A stretch of DNA of 64,000 nucleotides from Ceratotherium simum simum (taxonomy: Eukaryota; Chordata; Mammalia; Perissodactyla; Rhinocerotidae): positions 17,045,941 to 17,109,940 of the forward strand of contig NW_004454159.1 of NCBI RefSeq assembly GCF_000283155.1, read 5' to 3'. Each line of letters begins with the position of its first letter. The stretch's first letter is position 1. The notes beneath the pieces are model-generated. The model made no database searches and had not been told where the DNA came from. It was given only the letters and a program-made list of their open reading frames with translations. Positions 23,867-34,152 of the stretch are shown one piece after another. The position numbers and the translations under genes are program-made.

Positions 23867-25376
23867 TTTCTTTTTTTTATTCTGGTAACATTGGTTTATA
23901 ACATTATACAAATTTCGGGTGTACGTCATCATATTTCGATTTCTTTGTAGATTACATCATGTTCACCACCCAAATACCAGTTACAATCCATCACCGTACA
24001 CATGTGCCTAATCACCCCTTTCACCCTCCTGCCTCCCCCCTTCCTCTCTGGTAACCACCAATCCAATCTCTGTGTCTATGTGTTTGTTTGTTGTTGTATT
24101 TATCTTCTACTTATGAGTGAGATCATAAGATATTTGACTTTCTCCCTCTGACTTATTTCACTTAGCATAATAGCCCCAAAGTCCATCCGTGTTGTCACAA
24201 ATGGCCAGATTTCATCCTTTTTATGGCTGAGTAGTATTCCATTTGTATATACACCACATCTTCCTTATCCGTTTGTCCCTTGATGGGCACCTAAGTTGCT
24301 TCCAAATCTTAGCTGTTGTGAATAATGCTGCAATGAACATAGGGGTGCATGTATCTCTACCCATTCGTGTTTTCACATTCTTTGGATTAATACCCAGCAG
24401 TGGAATGCTGGATCATATGGTAGTTCTATTCTTAATTTTTTGAGGAATCTCCATACTGTTTTCCATAGTGGCTGCAACAGTTTGTACTCCCACCAGCAGT
24501 GTATGAGAGTTCCCTTCTCTCCACAGTCTCTCCATCACGGATGATTTCCTGTCTTGTTAATTATAGCTATTCTGACGGGCGTGAGGTGATATCTCATTGT
24601 AGTTTTGATTTGCATTTCCATGATAATTAGTGATATTGAACATCTTTTCATGTGCCTGTTGGCTATCTGTATATCTTCTTTGGAGAAATGTCTGTTCAGA
24701 TCTTTAATTGGGTTGTTTTTGTTGTTGTTGTTGAGATGTGTGTGTTCTTTATATATTTTGGATATTAACCTCTTATCAGATGCATGGTTGCAAATATCTT
24801 CTCGCAATTTTTAGGTTGTCTTTTCATTTTGTTGATGGTTTCCTTTGCTGTGCAGAAGCTTTTTAGTTTGATGTAGTCTCATTTATTTATTTTTTCTATT
24901 GTTTTCCTTACCCAGTCAGACATGGTACTTGAAAATATGCTGCTAAGACCGATATCGAAGAGTGTACTGCCTATGTTTTCTTCTAGAAGTTTCATGGTTC
25001 AGGTCTTACATCTAAGTCTCTAATCCATTTTGACTTAATTTTTGTCTATGGTGTAAGATAATGGTCTATTTTCATACTTTTGCATATGGCTGGCCAGTTT
25101 TCCTAGCACCATTTCTTGAAGAGACTTTCCTTTCTCTATTGTATGTTCTTGGCTCCCTTGTCAAAAATTAGCTGTCCATATATTTATGGGTTTATTTCTG
25201 GACTCTTGATTCTGTTCCATTGGTCTGTGCATCTGTTTTTGTGCCAGTACCATGCTGTTTTTATTATTATAGCTTTTTAGTATATTTTGAAGTCAGAGAG
25301 TGTGATACCTCCAACTTTGTTCTATTTTTTTCAGGATTCCTTTGGCTATTTGGGGTCTTTTGTTGTTCCTCAGTAT
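23867..25376 (-). mobile_element. 5'-truncated L1 with perfect 13-bp target-site duplication
   Basis: A minus-strand L1 of about 1.5 kb. The left end is a poly(T) tract (the poly(A) tail), followed by the reverse complement of the same 3' UTR type seen at 60741-60990, including the C-rich complement of its polypurine tract (24015-24040). The last part of ORF2 then continues to 25376, where the element is cut off. The duplication TTTTATTTCTTTA is perfect at 23854-23866 and 25377-25389. This is a textbook target-primed insertion. ORF2 is broken; the short ORFs at 24243-24443, 24535-24807 (minus) and 24605-24814 are fragments or shadows. Confidence 0.93.
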
Positions 25377-25389
25377 TTTTATTTCTTTA

Positions 25390-26164
25390 AAAGAATATTC
25401 AACAAAATCAAAAAGAAAGGAAGGAAGGAATTGTGCACAGAGTCAATCACTATTTCATTCTTCTTCTCTTATATCTATAGAAAGTATATCTCTATATTAA
25501 AGTAGGGCTCTCTAAGAATATGGCTTCTATTATTTACTCTACGTATTCTAATAAATAAAATAAAACATTATCTTAACAGAAGTTATATTCTATATTAAAT
25601 TTATTTCTAAGAATTTCTATATGTTAGATTTTATTTTAATAACTTAGAAGTAGATTATTCCTTCAAAAGTCAAAATACCTAACGTGAAGAAATCAAACGT
25701 GGCCTGAAACAATATAATGCTAGAATTGCTTGACACGTATATTTCAAAGGTGAGCCACATTGATGAATAGTCCTAACAGGCTATCTTAAATGGGAGAACT
25801 CCTAACAACATAAAGTGGTATGACCTTGTGTGAGATTTCCCTTCTGGAAGCTGCATCAATTTGTCATACCACTTTATAGTGATAAGAGTTCAGGGCCAGA
25901 AGATTACCTTAGGGCAAAGGTGATTGGTTGAACCAATCTTGCCCACTAATATGACATGAACTATGGCCCAGGGAACACTGCATATTTTTTCTCACTCTCC
26001 CTTCATGGAAATGGGAGATTTTATTTTATTTTGTACTTTTCCCCATATGCTATAGAATAGGTATGTTTATCCTTTAATCATAGGTAACCAGAATATAATA
26101 ATTATATTGAGAATTGACTGAGAGGAACACACATCATTTAACCTTCCAGTCATCTTCCTTTGAA
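25390..26164. other. Unrecognised stretch with two inverted repeats
   Basis: No gene or confident transposon. It holds a 15-bp perfect inverted repeat (25810-25824 and 25863-25877, 38-nt spacer) and a 17-nt palindrome with paired ATTGG/CCAAT boxes (25922-25938). A short GGAA run is at 25420-25430. Confidence 0.5.
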
Positions 26165-29100
26165 TAAAGGGTGAACACATGTTTAATTTTAGAGTCTTAA
26201 GTGTTCTTTGCAGGGCCGGCCCCGTGGCTTGGCGGTTAAGTTCGCGCACTGTGCTGCCGGCGGCCCGGGTTCGGATCCCGGGTGCGCACCGACGCACCGC
26301 TCCTCTGGCCATGCTGGGGCCGCGTCCCACATATGGCAACTAGAAGGATGTGCAGCTATGACAGACAACTGTCTGCTGGGGCTTTGGGGGAAAAATAAAT
26401 AAATAAAAAAAGTCTTTAAAAAAAAAAAAAGAGTTCTTTGCATATTTTGGATACAAGTTGTTTAGCAAATATGCATTTTGCAAATATTTTCTTTCAGTAT
26501 ATAGCTTTCCTTTTCAATCTCTTAACAGTGTTTCTTTTAATCAGTCTTTCACAGAGCAGAATTTTTTCATTTTAATGAAGTCCAACTTAATAATTTTTAT
26601 TTCTTGGATTGTGCTTTTGGTGTTATTTCTAAAAACTCATCGCCAAACGAAGTCACCTAGATTTTCTCCGATACTATCTTCTAGTTTTGCAGCTTACATT
26701 TAGGTCTATGATCCATTTTGAGTTCGTATTTGTGAAATGTGTAAACTCCATGTCTATGTTCTTTTTTATTTTTGCGTATGGATGTCCAATTTTTCCACAC
26801 CACTATCTTTTCTTCATTGAATTATCTTTGCTCCTTTGTCAAAGATCAGTTGAACACATTTCTGTGAGTCTATCTCTGCACTCTCTATTCTATTCCATTT
26901 ATATATGTGTCAAGTCTTTCTCCAATACTATACTGTCTTGATTACTGTAGTTTTATAGTAAGTCGTCAAGTTGCATAGTGTGAGTACTTAAGCTTTATTC
27001 ATCTTTAGAATTGTGTTTGCTATTCTAGATCTTTTGCCTTTCTATATTAAACTTTAGAATCAGTTTGTAGATATCGGCAAAATGCTCTTGCAGGCATTTT
27101 GAATATTATATGATTGAATCTATAGATCAAGTTGGGAAAAATGGACATCTTAACAATATTGAGTCTTCTAATCCTTGAACACATAATATCTCTTCCAGTT
27201 ATTTAGCTCTTCTTTGATTTCTTCCATCAGTGTTTTTAGATTTGTACATATAGATTCTGTATATATTTTGTTAGGTTTATACTTTAAAACTTCTTTCTTT
27301 TTTTTTTGGTACTAACGAAGCGGCATTGTGAATTTCATTTCAAATTCCAGTTGTTCATTGTTAGTATATAAGAAAGTGATTGACTTTTCTATATCGACCT
27401 TGTATCTTGCAACCTTGCTATAATTGCTTATTAGTTTTAGAATGTGTTTTGCTGATTCTTTGGAATTTTCTAGATAGACAATTATGTCATCTGTGAAAAA
27501 AAGATGTTTTTTTTTCTTCCTTCCAGCTACGTATGCCTTTTATTTCCTTTTCTTGTCCTATTTCAGTACATTGTTGAATAGGAGTGATGAGAGGGGCCAT
27601 CTTGCCTTTTATCCCACTCACAAGGGGAAAGCGTCAAGTTTCTCACCATTTAATCATGATATCAGCTGTAGATTTTTTTAGGTGTTTTTTTTAATCAAGT
27701 TGAGAAAGTTCTCCTCCACTCCTAGTTTGCTGAGAGTTTTTATGATGAGTGGGTGTTGGATTTTGTCAAATGCATATTTTTGATTAATTGATATAATCAT
27801 ATGGTATTTCTTCTTTAGCCTGTTTATATGATGGATTACATTAATTGATTTTTAAATGTCGAACTAGGCTTCACACCTGGAATAAATCCCACTTAGTCAT
27901 ACTGTATAATTCTTTTTATACATAGTTTGATTCAACTTGCTAATGTTTTCTTGAGCATTTTTGCATCTATGTCTATGAGAGATATTGGCTGTAATTTTCC
28001 TTTCTTGTAGTGTCTTTGTTTGTTTTTGGTGTTAGGGTAATGCTGGCCTTGTAAAATGAGTTTGGAAGTGTTCCCTCTGCTACTACTTTCTGGAAGAGAT
28101 TGTTGAGAATTGGTATTATTTATTCATTACACATTTGTTAGAATTCACCAATGAATCCATCTGGACCTGGTTCTTTCTGTTTTGGAAGGTTATTAATTAC
28201 TGATTCAATTTCTTTAATAGATATAGGCCTATTCAGATTATCTATTTCTCCTTGTGTGAGTTCTGGTAGTTAGTGTCTCTCAAGAAATTAGTCTATTTTG
28301 TCTAAGTTATCAAATTTCTGGCATAGAATTATGCATAATATACTTTTATTATCCTTTTATTGTCCATAGGATCAGAAGAGATGACCTCTAGCACTTACGG
28401 TATCATTAACTTGTATCTTCTCTGTTTTTTTCCTGGTTAGCCTGCATAGAAGTTTATCAATTTCATTGATCTTTTCAAAGAACTAGCTTTGGTTTCACTG
28501 ATTTTTCTCTATTGATTTCCTATTTTCAATTTTATTGATTTCTGCTCTAATTTTTGTTATCTTTTCTTCTGCTTACTTTATGTTTAAATTGCTCTTCTTT
28601 CTCTAGTTTCCTAAGGTGGAAGCATTAATTATGGATTTTACATCTTCATTCTTTTCTAGTGTATACATTCAATAGTATATATTTCTCTCTATGGACTGCT
28701 TTTACTATGTCCCACAAATTTTGATAAGTTGTATTTTCCTTTTTATTTAGTTTAAAATCTTTAAAATATTTTCTTGAGACTTCTTCAATTCACATGTTAT
28801 TTAGAAACATATTGTCTAATCTCCAAACATTTTGGGCTTTTCCAGCTAAATTTTTGTTATTAATTTCTAATATAATTCTATTGTGGCCTGAGAACAAACT
28901 TTGAATGATTTATATTCTTTTAAATTTGTTAAGATATGTTTTATGGCCCAGAATATGGTCTATCTGGGTGAATGTTCCACGTAAGTTTTAGAAAAGTGTG
29001 TATTGTGTTGTTGATGGGTGATGTATTCTATGAATGTCAATTCAATGCAGTCAATTGATGGTGCTATTCGGTTGAACTATACCCTTACTGATTTTGTAGT

Positions 29101-29210
29101 TGTTGGAAAGAAAAAGGATGTTGAAATCTGCAATTATAACGTGGATTTGTCTATATCTCCTTGCAGTCATTTCAGTTGTTGCCTCAGGTGTTTTGATGCT
29201 CTGGAGGCCT
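26165..29210 (-). mobile_element. Old L1 ORF2 relic, antisense, hosting an ERE
   Basis: Reverse-complement L1 ORF2 from its C-terminal part (left) to the endonuclease domain (right). Landmarks include a 'cttgattactgtagttttat' block near 26937, the complement of the reverse transcriptase P-G-P-D-G-F block near 28150-28175, and endonuclease-linker sequence near 28960-29060. The ERE at 26213-26432 interrupts it: bases either side join as the usual 'gttctttgtatattttggat' of L1. Decay is heavy with no long frame. The left edge at about 26165 is approximate. Confidence 0.8.
26213..26432 (+). repeat. ERE-type SINE, type A, young
   Basis: Near-consensus, CpG-rich ERE. It has the GGGCCGGCCC head, 'tggcttggcgg' A box, 'ggttcggatcc' B box, AAATAAAT tail and poly(A). 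The duplication GTTCTTTGCA is perfect at 26203-26212 and 26433-26442. It is nested in the minus-strand L1, so it postdates that element. The ORFs at 26067-26443 on both strands are just this SINE read through. Confidence 0.95.
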
Positions 29211-29307
29211 GTTAATGTGATGATGAGATGTGGGAAATGGAAGTGTTCTATAAGCTTATAATTAATGGGCCCAAGTCCTTGGGGTGTTATCTTCAGAAAT
29301 GTTTCTT

Positions 29308-29513
29308 TTTTTTTTAATTTTATTTATTTATTTTTCCCCCAAAGCCCCAGTAGATAGTTGTATGTCATAGTTGCACATCCTTCTAGTTGCTGTACGTGGG
29401 ACGTGGCCTCAGCATGGCCGGAGAAGCGGTGCATCAGTGCACGCCCGGGATCCGAATCCAGGCCGCCAGCAGCGGAGCGCACGCACTTAACTGCTAAGCC
29501 ACAGGGCCGGCCC
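29308..29513 (-). repeat. ERE-type SINE, type A, antisense
   Basis: Reverse-complement ERE: poly(T), ATTTATTTATTT tail, 'gttgctgtacgtgggacg', reversed B box 'ggatccgaatcc', and 'gggccggcccc' at the right. The perfect duplication CAGAAATGTTTCTT lies at 29294-29307 and 29514-29527. It faces the ERE at 26213-26432, about 2.9 kb away. Confidence 0.95.
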
Positions 29514-29527
29514 CAGAAATGTTTCTT

Positions 29528-29960
29528 AACTCTTTTTTTTCCACCCCTGAAGTAATACAGGAAGACTAGAGGGAGCTGGGTTGGCTAATTGCCCTTCCTC
29601 AGGTTAAATAAGGGTCTGATGAAGTTCTTTAGTTCTTTTCCATGGACAGTAGTCCTTTGCTACAGAGAACACTCTGGGCATATTTCAGAATGGCTGCTTT
29701 TCTATTCCTCCTGCTGGAGACATGAAAGGATTTTTCTTGGATCTTTACCTGGAGAACATGGTGGGGTTCCTGGAGGTAAAACCCACAAAAGTATGGGGAC
29801 CCCCCCTGAGTTGGGCCCTCATGAGTTTCTCTCTCTCAAGCTAGTTCATACTCAGCCTCCACCAATTCATCAAAATGTTCCATGTAAGTCTGAGAAAAAT
29901 GTGTATTATGCTGTTCTTGGGTGATATATTCTATAAATGTCAATTATAGGTCAAGATGAA
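29528..29960 (-). mobile_element. Probable L1-related 5' sequence plus a second endonuclease fragment
   Basis: Bases 29876-29945 repeat, at roughly 80% identity by eye, an L1 endonuclease-region block already present at 28975-29045, in the same orientation. Bases 29560-29870 resemble an old L1M 5' UTR read in reverse ('ccccctgagttgggccctc' near 29803), but I am unsure. The 111-codon ORF at 29589-29924 spans this junction and looks accidental. Bases 29211-29293 are unassigned. Confidence 0.4.
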
Positions 29961-30966
29961 TTATCACTTAAATGTGCCTACCAGTTTATGGATCCAGTGG
30001 CTTCTGCTCCACTAAGCTGATCATGACTTTGATTTTCTCTACTCACCTTGTCTCTCCAGATTTCACAGTGGTGGTTTGCCTTGTGACCTCAATTTTCTGA
30101 TGGGTCTAAGGAAAGTCATTGGTTTTCAATTCGTTCAACATTTTTCTACTTTGAGGATGGGACTGCCAGCTTCCAAGCTCTTTATGTCAGAGCTGAAATG
30201 TCTGCCAAGTCTTTGAGGTGAACTCAACTGTGACTCAGTCAGATTAGGATTATTTTATATTTTCTGTGGGTACAATGGAGTTGTGCAAATGATGGGGTAA
30301 ACCTGAGGCCTTGAGTCCCTCAGTCAGGAGGGCCTGGTAGAGTTGTTGCTTTTTCAGATTTAGAGAGAGAAAGATGAGAAAAATCTTTTTGGGTGAGAAA
30401 AATCGGTGAAGATGAAAATATGGCATAGTGTTTTGCGGAAGAGAGCCCCCACAGGTGGGTCCCAGCAGATACTTCATAGAAGGTCTGATGAGATTGGAAT
30501 AAAATTAGTGCTTATAGGAAGGCATGAAAATGGAATGCTACCCTCCAGAGACTATGATCTCTCAGGAAATACACTTTGTTTCCCTTGAGATGAACAAGTG
30601 ATCAAAACTATGCAATCTCAGCTGCCTCCTTGTGCGCTAAGGACTTTCTTAGGGGAAACCAACAGCTGGGCCCCTTCATCTCCTGAGTAGCTCTCTTTAA
30701 TCAGCCTCCTGTCCTATCCAACTTCTCCTTGACCCTAAAAATGAGAAAATGGGAGGTGAGGGAACCCCAGGCACACTAAGATTTCCCTATGAACTTACTG
30801 GGAAGGAAAATGAACAACCTGGAAAGATATATAAAAGAGGAGCTAGACAAGGTTAGGGAACCTACGTCGTGTCTTGACACACGCTTTAGATCAGCACCAA
30901 AACTGGGCTGTCAATGATTCCCCACTTCTCATAGCTACTCTCCAAAATTCTCAGTTTATAGATATA
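29961..30966. other. Unrecognised non-coding stretch
   Basis: No confident repeat or gene. The ORFs at 30250-30477 (minus) and 30406-30588 are short and without motifs. Confidence 0.4.
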
Positions 30967-30984
30967 GAGACTGTGGCTATTTTA

Positions 30985-30987
30985 TTT

Positions 30988-31021
<34 letters not shown>

Positions 31022-31090
31022 TGCAGTAACATTGGTTTATAACATTGCAAAAATTTCAGGTGTACATCATTGTACTTCTATTTCTGCATG
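30985..31090 (-). mobile_element. Extremely short L1 insertion with 18-bp duplication
   Basis: Only the last 70 or so bases of the L1 3' UTR are present, in reverse complement ('gtaacattggtttataacat', 'caggtgtacatcattgta'), behind a long poly(T) tract of about 35 bases. GAGACTGTGGCTATTTTA occurs perfectly at 30967-30984 and 31091-31108. The same 3' end is found at 1-265, 23867-25376 and 60741-60990. The long uninterrupted tail and flawless 18-bp duplication point to a recent event. Confidence 0.95.
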
Positions 31091-31108
31091 GAGACTGTGG
31101 CTATTTTA

Positions 31109-31728
31109 AATCACACCTCCTCATAGAAGAAAAGAATAAATAAGGTGAGGTATCGGAAAGAAACTCTTCAGGACTCAAGTGTAGCATCTGCAAAACAAGA
31201 CTCAGATGGGTGGGTGTTAGTCTCACGACAAAATAACAAATAGTACCATACTAGACCTACTGAATCTCAAAAATGGTTGATTATACTGACTGAAGGAAAC
31301 AGAGGGAAGTACAGTACTGCAAAGTTTTACACAATCACTCAAAAATTAGAATTCCAGGTACTCAATATGTTTTATGCAATAAAAAATTATAAACAACACA
31401 TTTTCTTGATTCTAAAATGTAACTACCAACTTAAAAACAACTTTTACAGGAAAAAAAATAGAACCCTTACCACGTTAAACACACATATGTATAATGGAAT
31501 GCCTCCTGGCATTAAAAATATTAAAATGTTTAAATTTGAGCATCTTATGTTTATGGAACACAATATTTTATGGTCTCTACCAAGTTACATCATTCTAAAA
31601 TAACATAAAACATAATAATGAGGGTCTCAACTTCTTTTGATGTAAGTGGAGCAGCTTAATGAAATTGAAAAATATTTATACGAATGAAATTTTGACTTAT
31701 CCATTGCCCTAACATTAATAATGCATTT
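31109..31728. other. Unrecognised non-coding stretch
   Basis: AT-rich. A 108-codon ORF at 31277-31603 shows no domain and has the amino-acid make-up of translated AT-rich DNA. Confidence 0.4.
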
Positions 31729-31741
31729 AAAAGTTCTGTGA

Positions 31742-32088
31742 GGGGCCGGCCCCATGGCTTAGTGGCTAAGTGCCCGCTCTCTGCTGCTGGCGGCCCAGGT
31801 TCAGATCCCGGGTGCGCACGAATGCACTGCTTGTCCGGCCATGCTGAGGCGGTGTCCTACATACAGCAACTAGAAGGATGTGCAACTATGACATACAACT
31901 ATCTACTGGGGCTTTGGGGAAAAAAAGGAGGAAGATTGGTAATAGATGTTAGCTCAGGGCCAGTCTTCCTCAGCAAAAAGAGGAGGATTGGCATGGATGT
32001 TAGCTCAGGGCTGATCTTCCTCACAAAACAAAAAAAAAGAAAATACAAAAAAACAAAACAAAAAAAAACCACCACCAACAACAACAAA
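31742..32088 (+). repeat. Composite ERE SINE: type A body with two type B tail modules
   Basis: The element begins as a type A ERE (GGGCCGGCCCC head, A box, B-box-like 'ggttcagatcc', 'ctactggggctttgggg'). Where type A copies normally go into AAATAAAT, it continues into two tandem tail modules ('gatgttagctcagggcc' and 'gatgttagctcagggct'), then a long degenerate A-rich tail. Flanks AAAAGTTCTGTGA (31729-31741) and AAAAGTTCTCTGA (32089-32101) differ at one base. At about 347 bp it is the longest ERE here. The 132-codon ORF at 31738-32136 is SINE sequence. Confidence 0.9.
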
Positions 32089-32101
32089 AAAAGTTCTCTG
32101 A

Positions 32102-33149
32102 AAATAAGTTACAATATTGCACATGAAAGACTATAGATACCTCTAGACATGAGCTTATTGAACACTAACAGATACTAAGGCAGTAAATACCTAGAAGAGC
32201 TACCACAAAAATACAATTAGTAATGTTATCTGGTAAGTCAGTCCCAGGAACGATGCTCTCTGAACATACTTGAAAAATTAGTCCTTGGATAAAGATATAT
32301 GAAATCTTTATGATTCATGAGGAAAGAGTAAGGATGTTTGTAAATTGTACAACATGTTCGCCTCGGTTGATTTATTGCTTCATAAAGCATTTGACACATA
32401 TACAACAGGAGAATGAATTCTTAAGTGTTTAGATCAGTTTTTAACACACCATCAAATAAACTGGCAAAAATATAGAGACATCTGTATTGATGACGAAAAA
32501 GCAACGGCAGGAAGAAACACAGGAGTAGTGGAAAAGCTGTTGCCAAAGTATGTTCAAAGACTCACTGTGTTTCACAGACAAGCAAGTGGGTTGTTAAGAA
32601 AATGTACGATCACTGGAAATAGTTCTAAACAGAGATAAACTGTCAACATATTCAGATACAGTCTCTATGTTACAGAATTTTCAGAGTGTAGTGTAATGAC
32701 ATGGGCAGTACAATCAGACTCCAAGACAAAGTCTTCACGAAGCCTCCTCCTTCACTATCTACTTCTGTGTACAGAAAAATGCCCTCCTCCTTTAAAAGCA
32801 GATAGTGAGTTTGCAAGGGTGCCATTTTTCTGCAGGAGGGTGGTAGGTGGCTAAGTACTTTGTGCAGCTAGGAAAGGAAAGCCGACAGCCTTCCTAGTAA
32901 TGAGATGCATTTCCTTGGACTTATGCAGTTCCAGAAGGGCTACCTACCTCTCTCCTGCCTGTTTTTGGCTGGAGTTATGGTGCCTAAGCACCATAGAGCT
33001 CCATGCCTGCTCAAGTCTCCTCTCTCCATATGGTGGAACAGGAAACACAAGAAGCAACAATCAAAAGAAAGGAGGCGTTCTGCTTCTGAAGAGGGGCATG
33101 TTACTCCTCCTGGTTTATCTTGTCAGAAGCAGGCACTGGTTTGACTCAA
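32102..33149. other. Unrecognised non-coding stretch
   Basis: No confident repeat. Two overlapping ORFs, 32900-33256 (118 codons) and 32905-33144 (79 codons), have no recognisable domain. The first runs into the L2 relic at its 3' end, which argues against a gene. Confidence 0.4.
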
Positions 33150-33295
33150 GGACCTGTCAGTCTATCTATTCATTCATACATTTGTGTATTTCAGTCCAAA
33201 AATTGAGTAGCTACTCTGTGCAATGCACTATTCTAGGTGCTGGGAACCACCTGTGAAAGTACTCCAGTCATAAGCCCATACATAAGACCCCTACA
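33150..33295 (-). mobile_element. L2 LINE 3' end, antisense fragment
   Basis: 'ctattcattcatacatttgt', 'gtagctactctgtgcaatg' and 'actattctaggtgctgggaa' give the reverse complement of the L2 3' end (normally 'attcattcaacaaatattta ... ttctaggcgctgggga'). Confidence 0.7.
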
Positions 33296-33531
33296 GCTTA
33301 TGAGTCCCAACTTAATTCTTTGTCTAAATTTTACCAGTGATAGGAAGAGAGTTCCAGAATTTTTTCTATATTGAGTTTAAGAATAATTCAAAAGAGAGAA
33401 CAATTCTCTCTTATTTCTTTAAAGAAATATCTTTCAAATATGGGTAACCAAATTCCACTGAATTTTGTTGGCTAAATCTCCTTTGGTACCTGCCTTAAAT
33501 TTAAACTCATAAAGCCCTTCATCAAACATAT

Positions 33532-33546
33532 ACACACACACACACA
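33532..33546. repeat. (AC)n microsatellite
   Basis: Seven to eight uninterrupted AC units. Short, but could be polymorphic. Confidence 0.85.
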
Positions 33547-33649
33547 TTCCAAGAAGCAGTGATAAGTAAGGTTAATTTTTAGCGACATTTTCATGGGGTG
33601 ATGGAGTAGTGGTTTAAATCCGACATCATATAGCAAAACTTTCTAAACA

Positions 33650-34152
33650 ACTTTTTCAAAGATCAGTGCTGAATGTCTTCCATTTCCCCTTCAGATCCTG
33701 CATCCACGTTTCTCTGCCCTGTTCTGTGCCCTGGAAGGTTGACTTGTGTAGACTACATCATTATGCTTCCTTGCCCTCTGGTCAATGGCAAGTTCCAGCA
33801 AAAAGTAAGAGCAGAGCAGGAGATTGAGCTCCCCCTACCCTGCCCTGCAGAGGGGCTCTATGTTGGCTTTATCCCACAACCCACCATGGAAGGCTTCACT
33901 CCTTGTTAGGCAACCCTTTTATTACAGGGCTTGCTGCCTCCAGGTTCTGATAATTGGTCCTTCCCTTCAGATCTAGGAGTGATAATGATGCCCTCTTTTT
34001 TATTTTTTAACTAATGCTGCACTATCCCTTATGGTTTCCCTACACACTGTATACATCTTAATTAATAGTCCCTTTATTAAACTCTCTTTAAATCACTCTA
34101 ATTTGAATGTGCCTTCTGTTTCCTGCCTGAACCACTGACCAATACAATATCC
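33650..34152 (+). mobile_element. Old LTR-like repeat
   Basis: The 3' half follows a familiar mammalian repeat: 'aatgctgcactatcccttat', 'agtccctttattaaactctc', 'tgaatgtgccttctgtttcc' and a final 'actgaccaatac'. A TTATTAAA stretch takes the place of a polyadenylation signal. The 5' half is GC-richer, as in that repeat. No duplication is visible. The 78-codon ORF at 33673-33909 lies inside. I think it is an LTR of the ERVL/MaLR kind, but I am not sure of the class. Confidence 0.45.

Noticed and set aside
32900..33256. 118-codon ORF with an overlapping 79-codon ORF
   Set aside because: The longer frame ends inside an L2 relic, and neither has a known motif.
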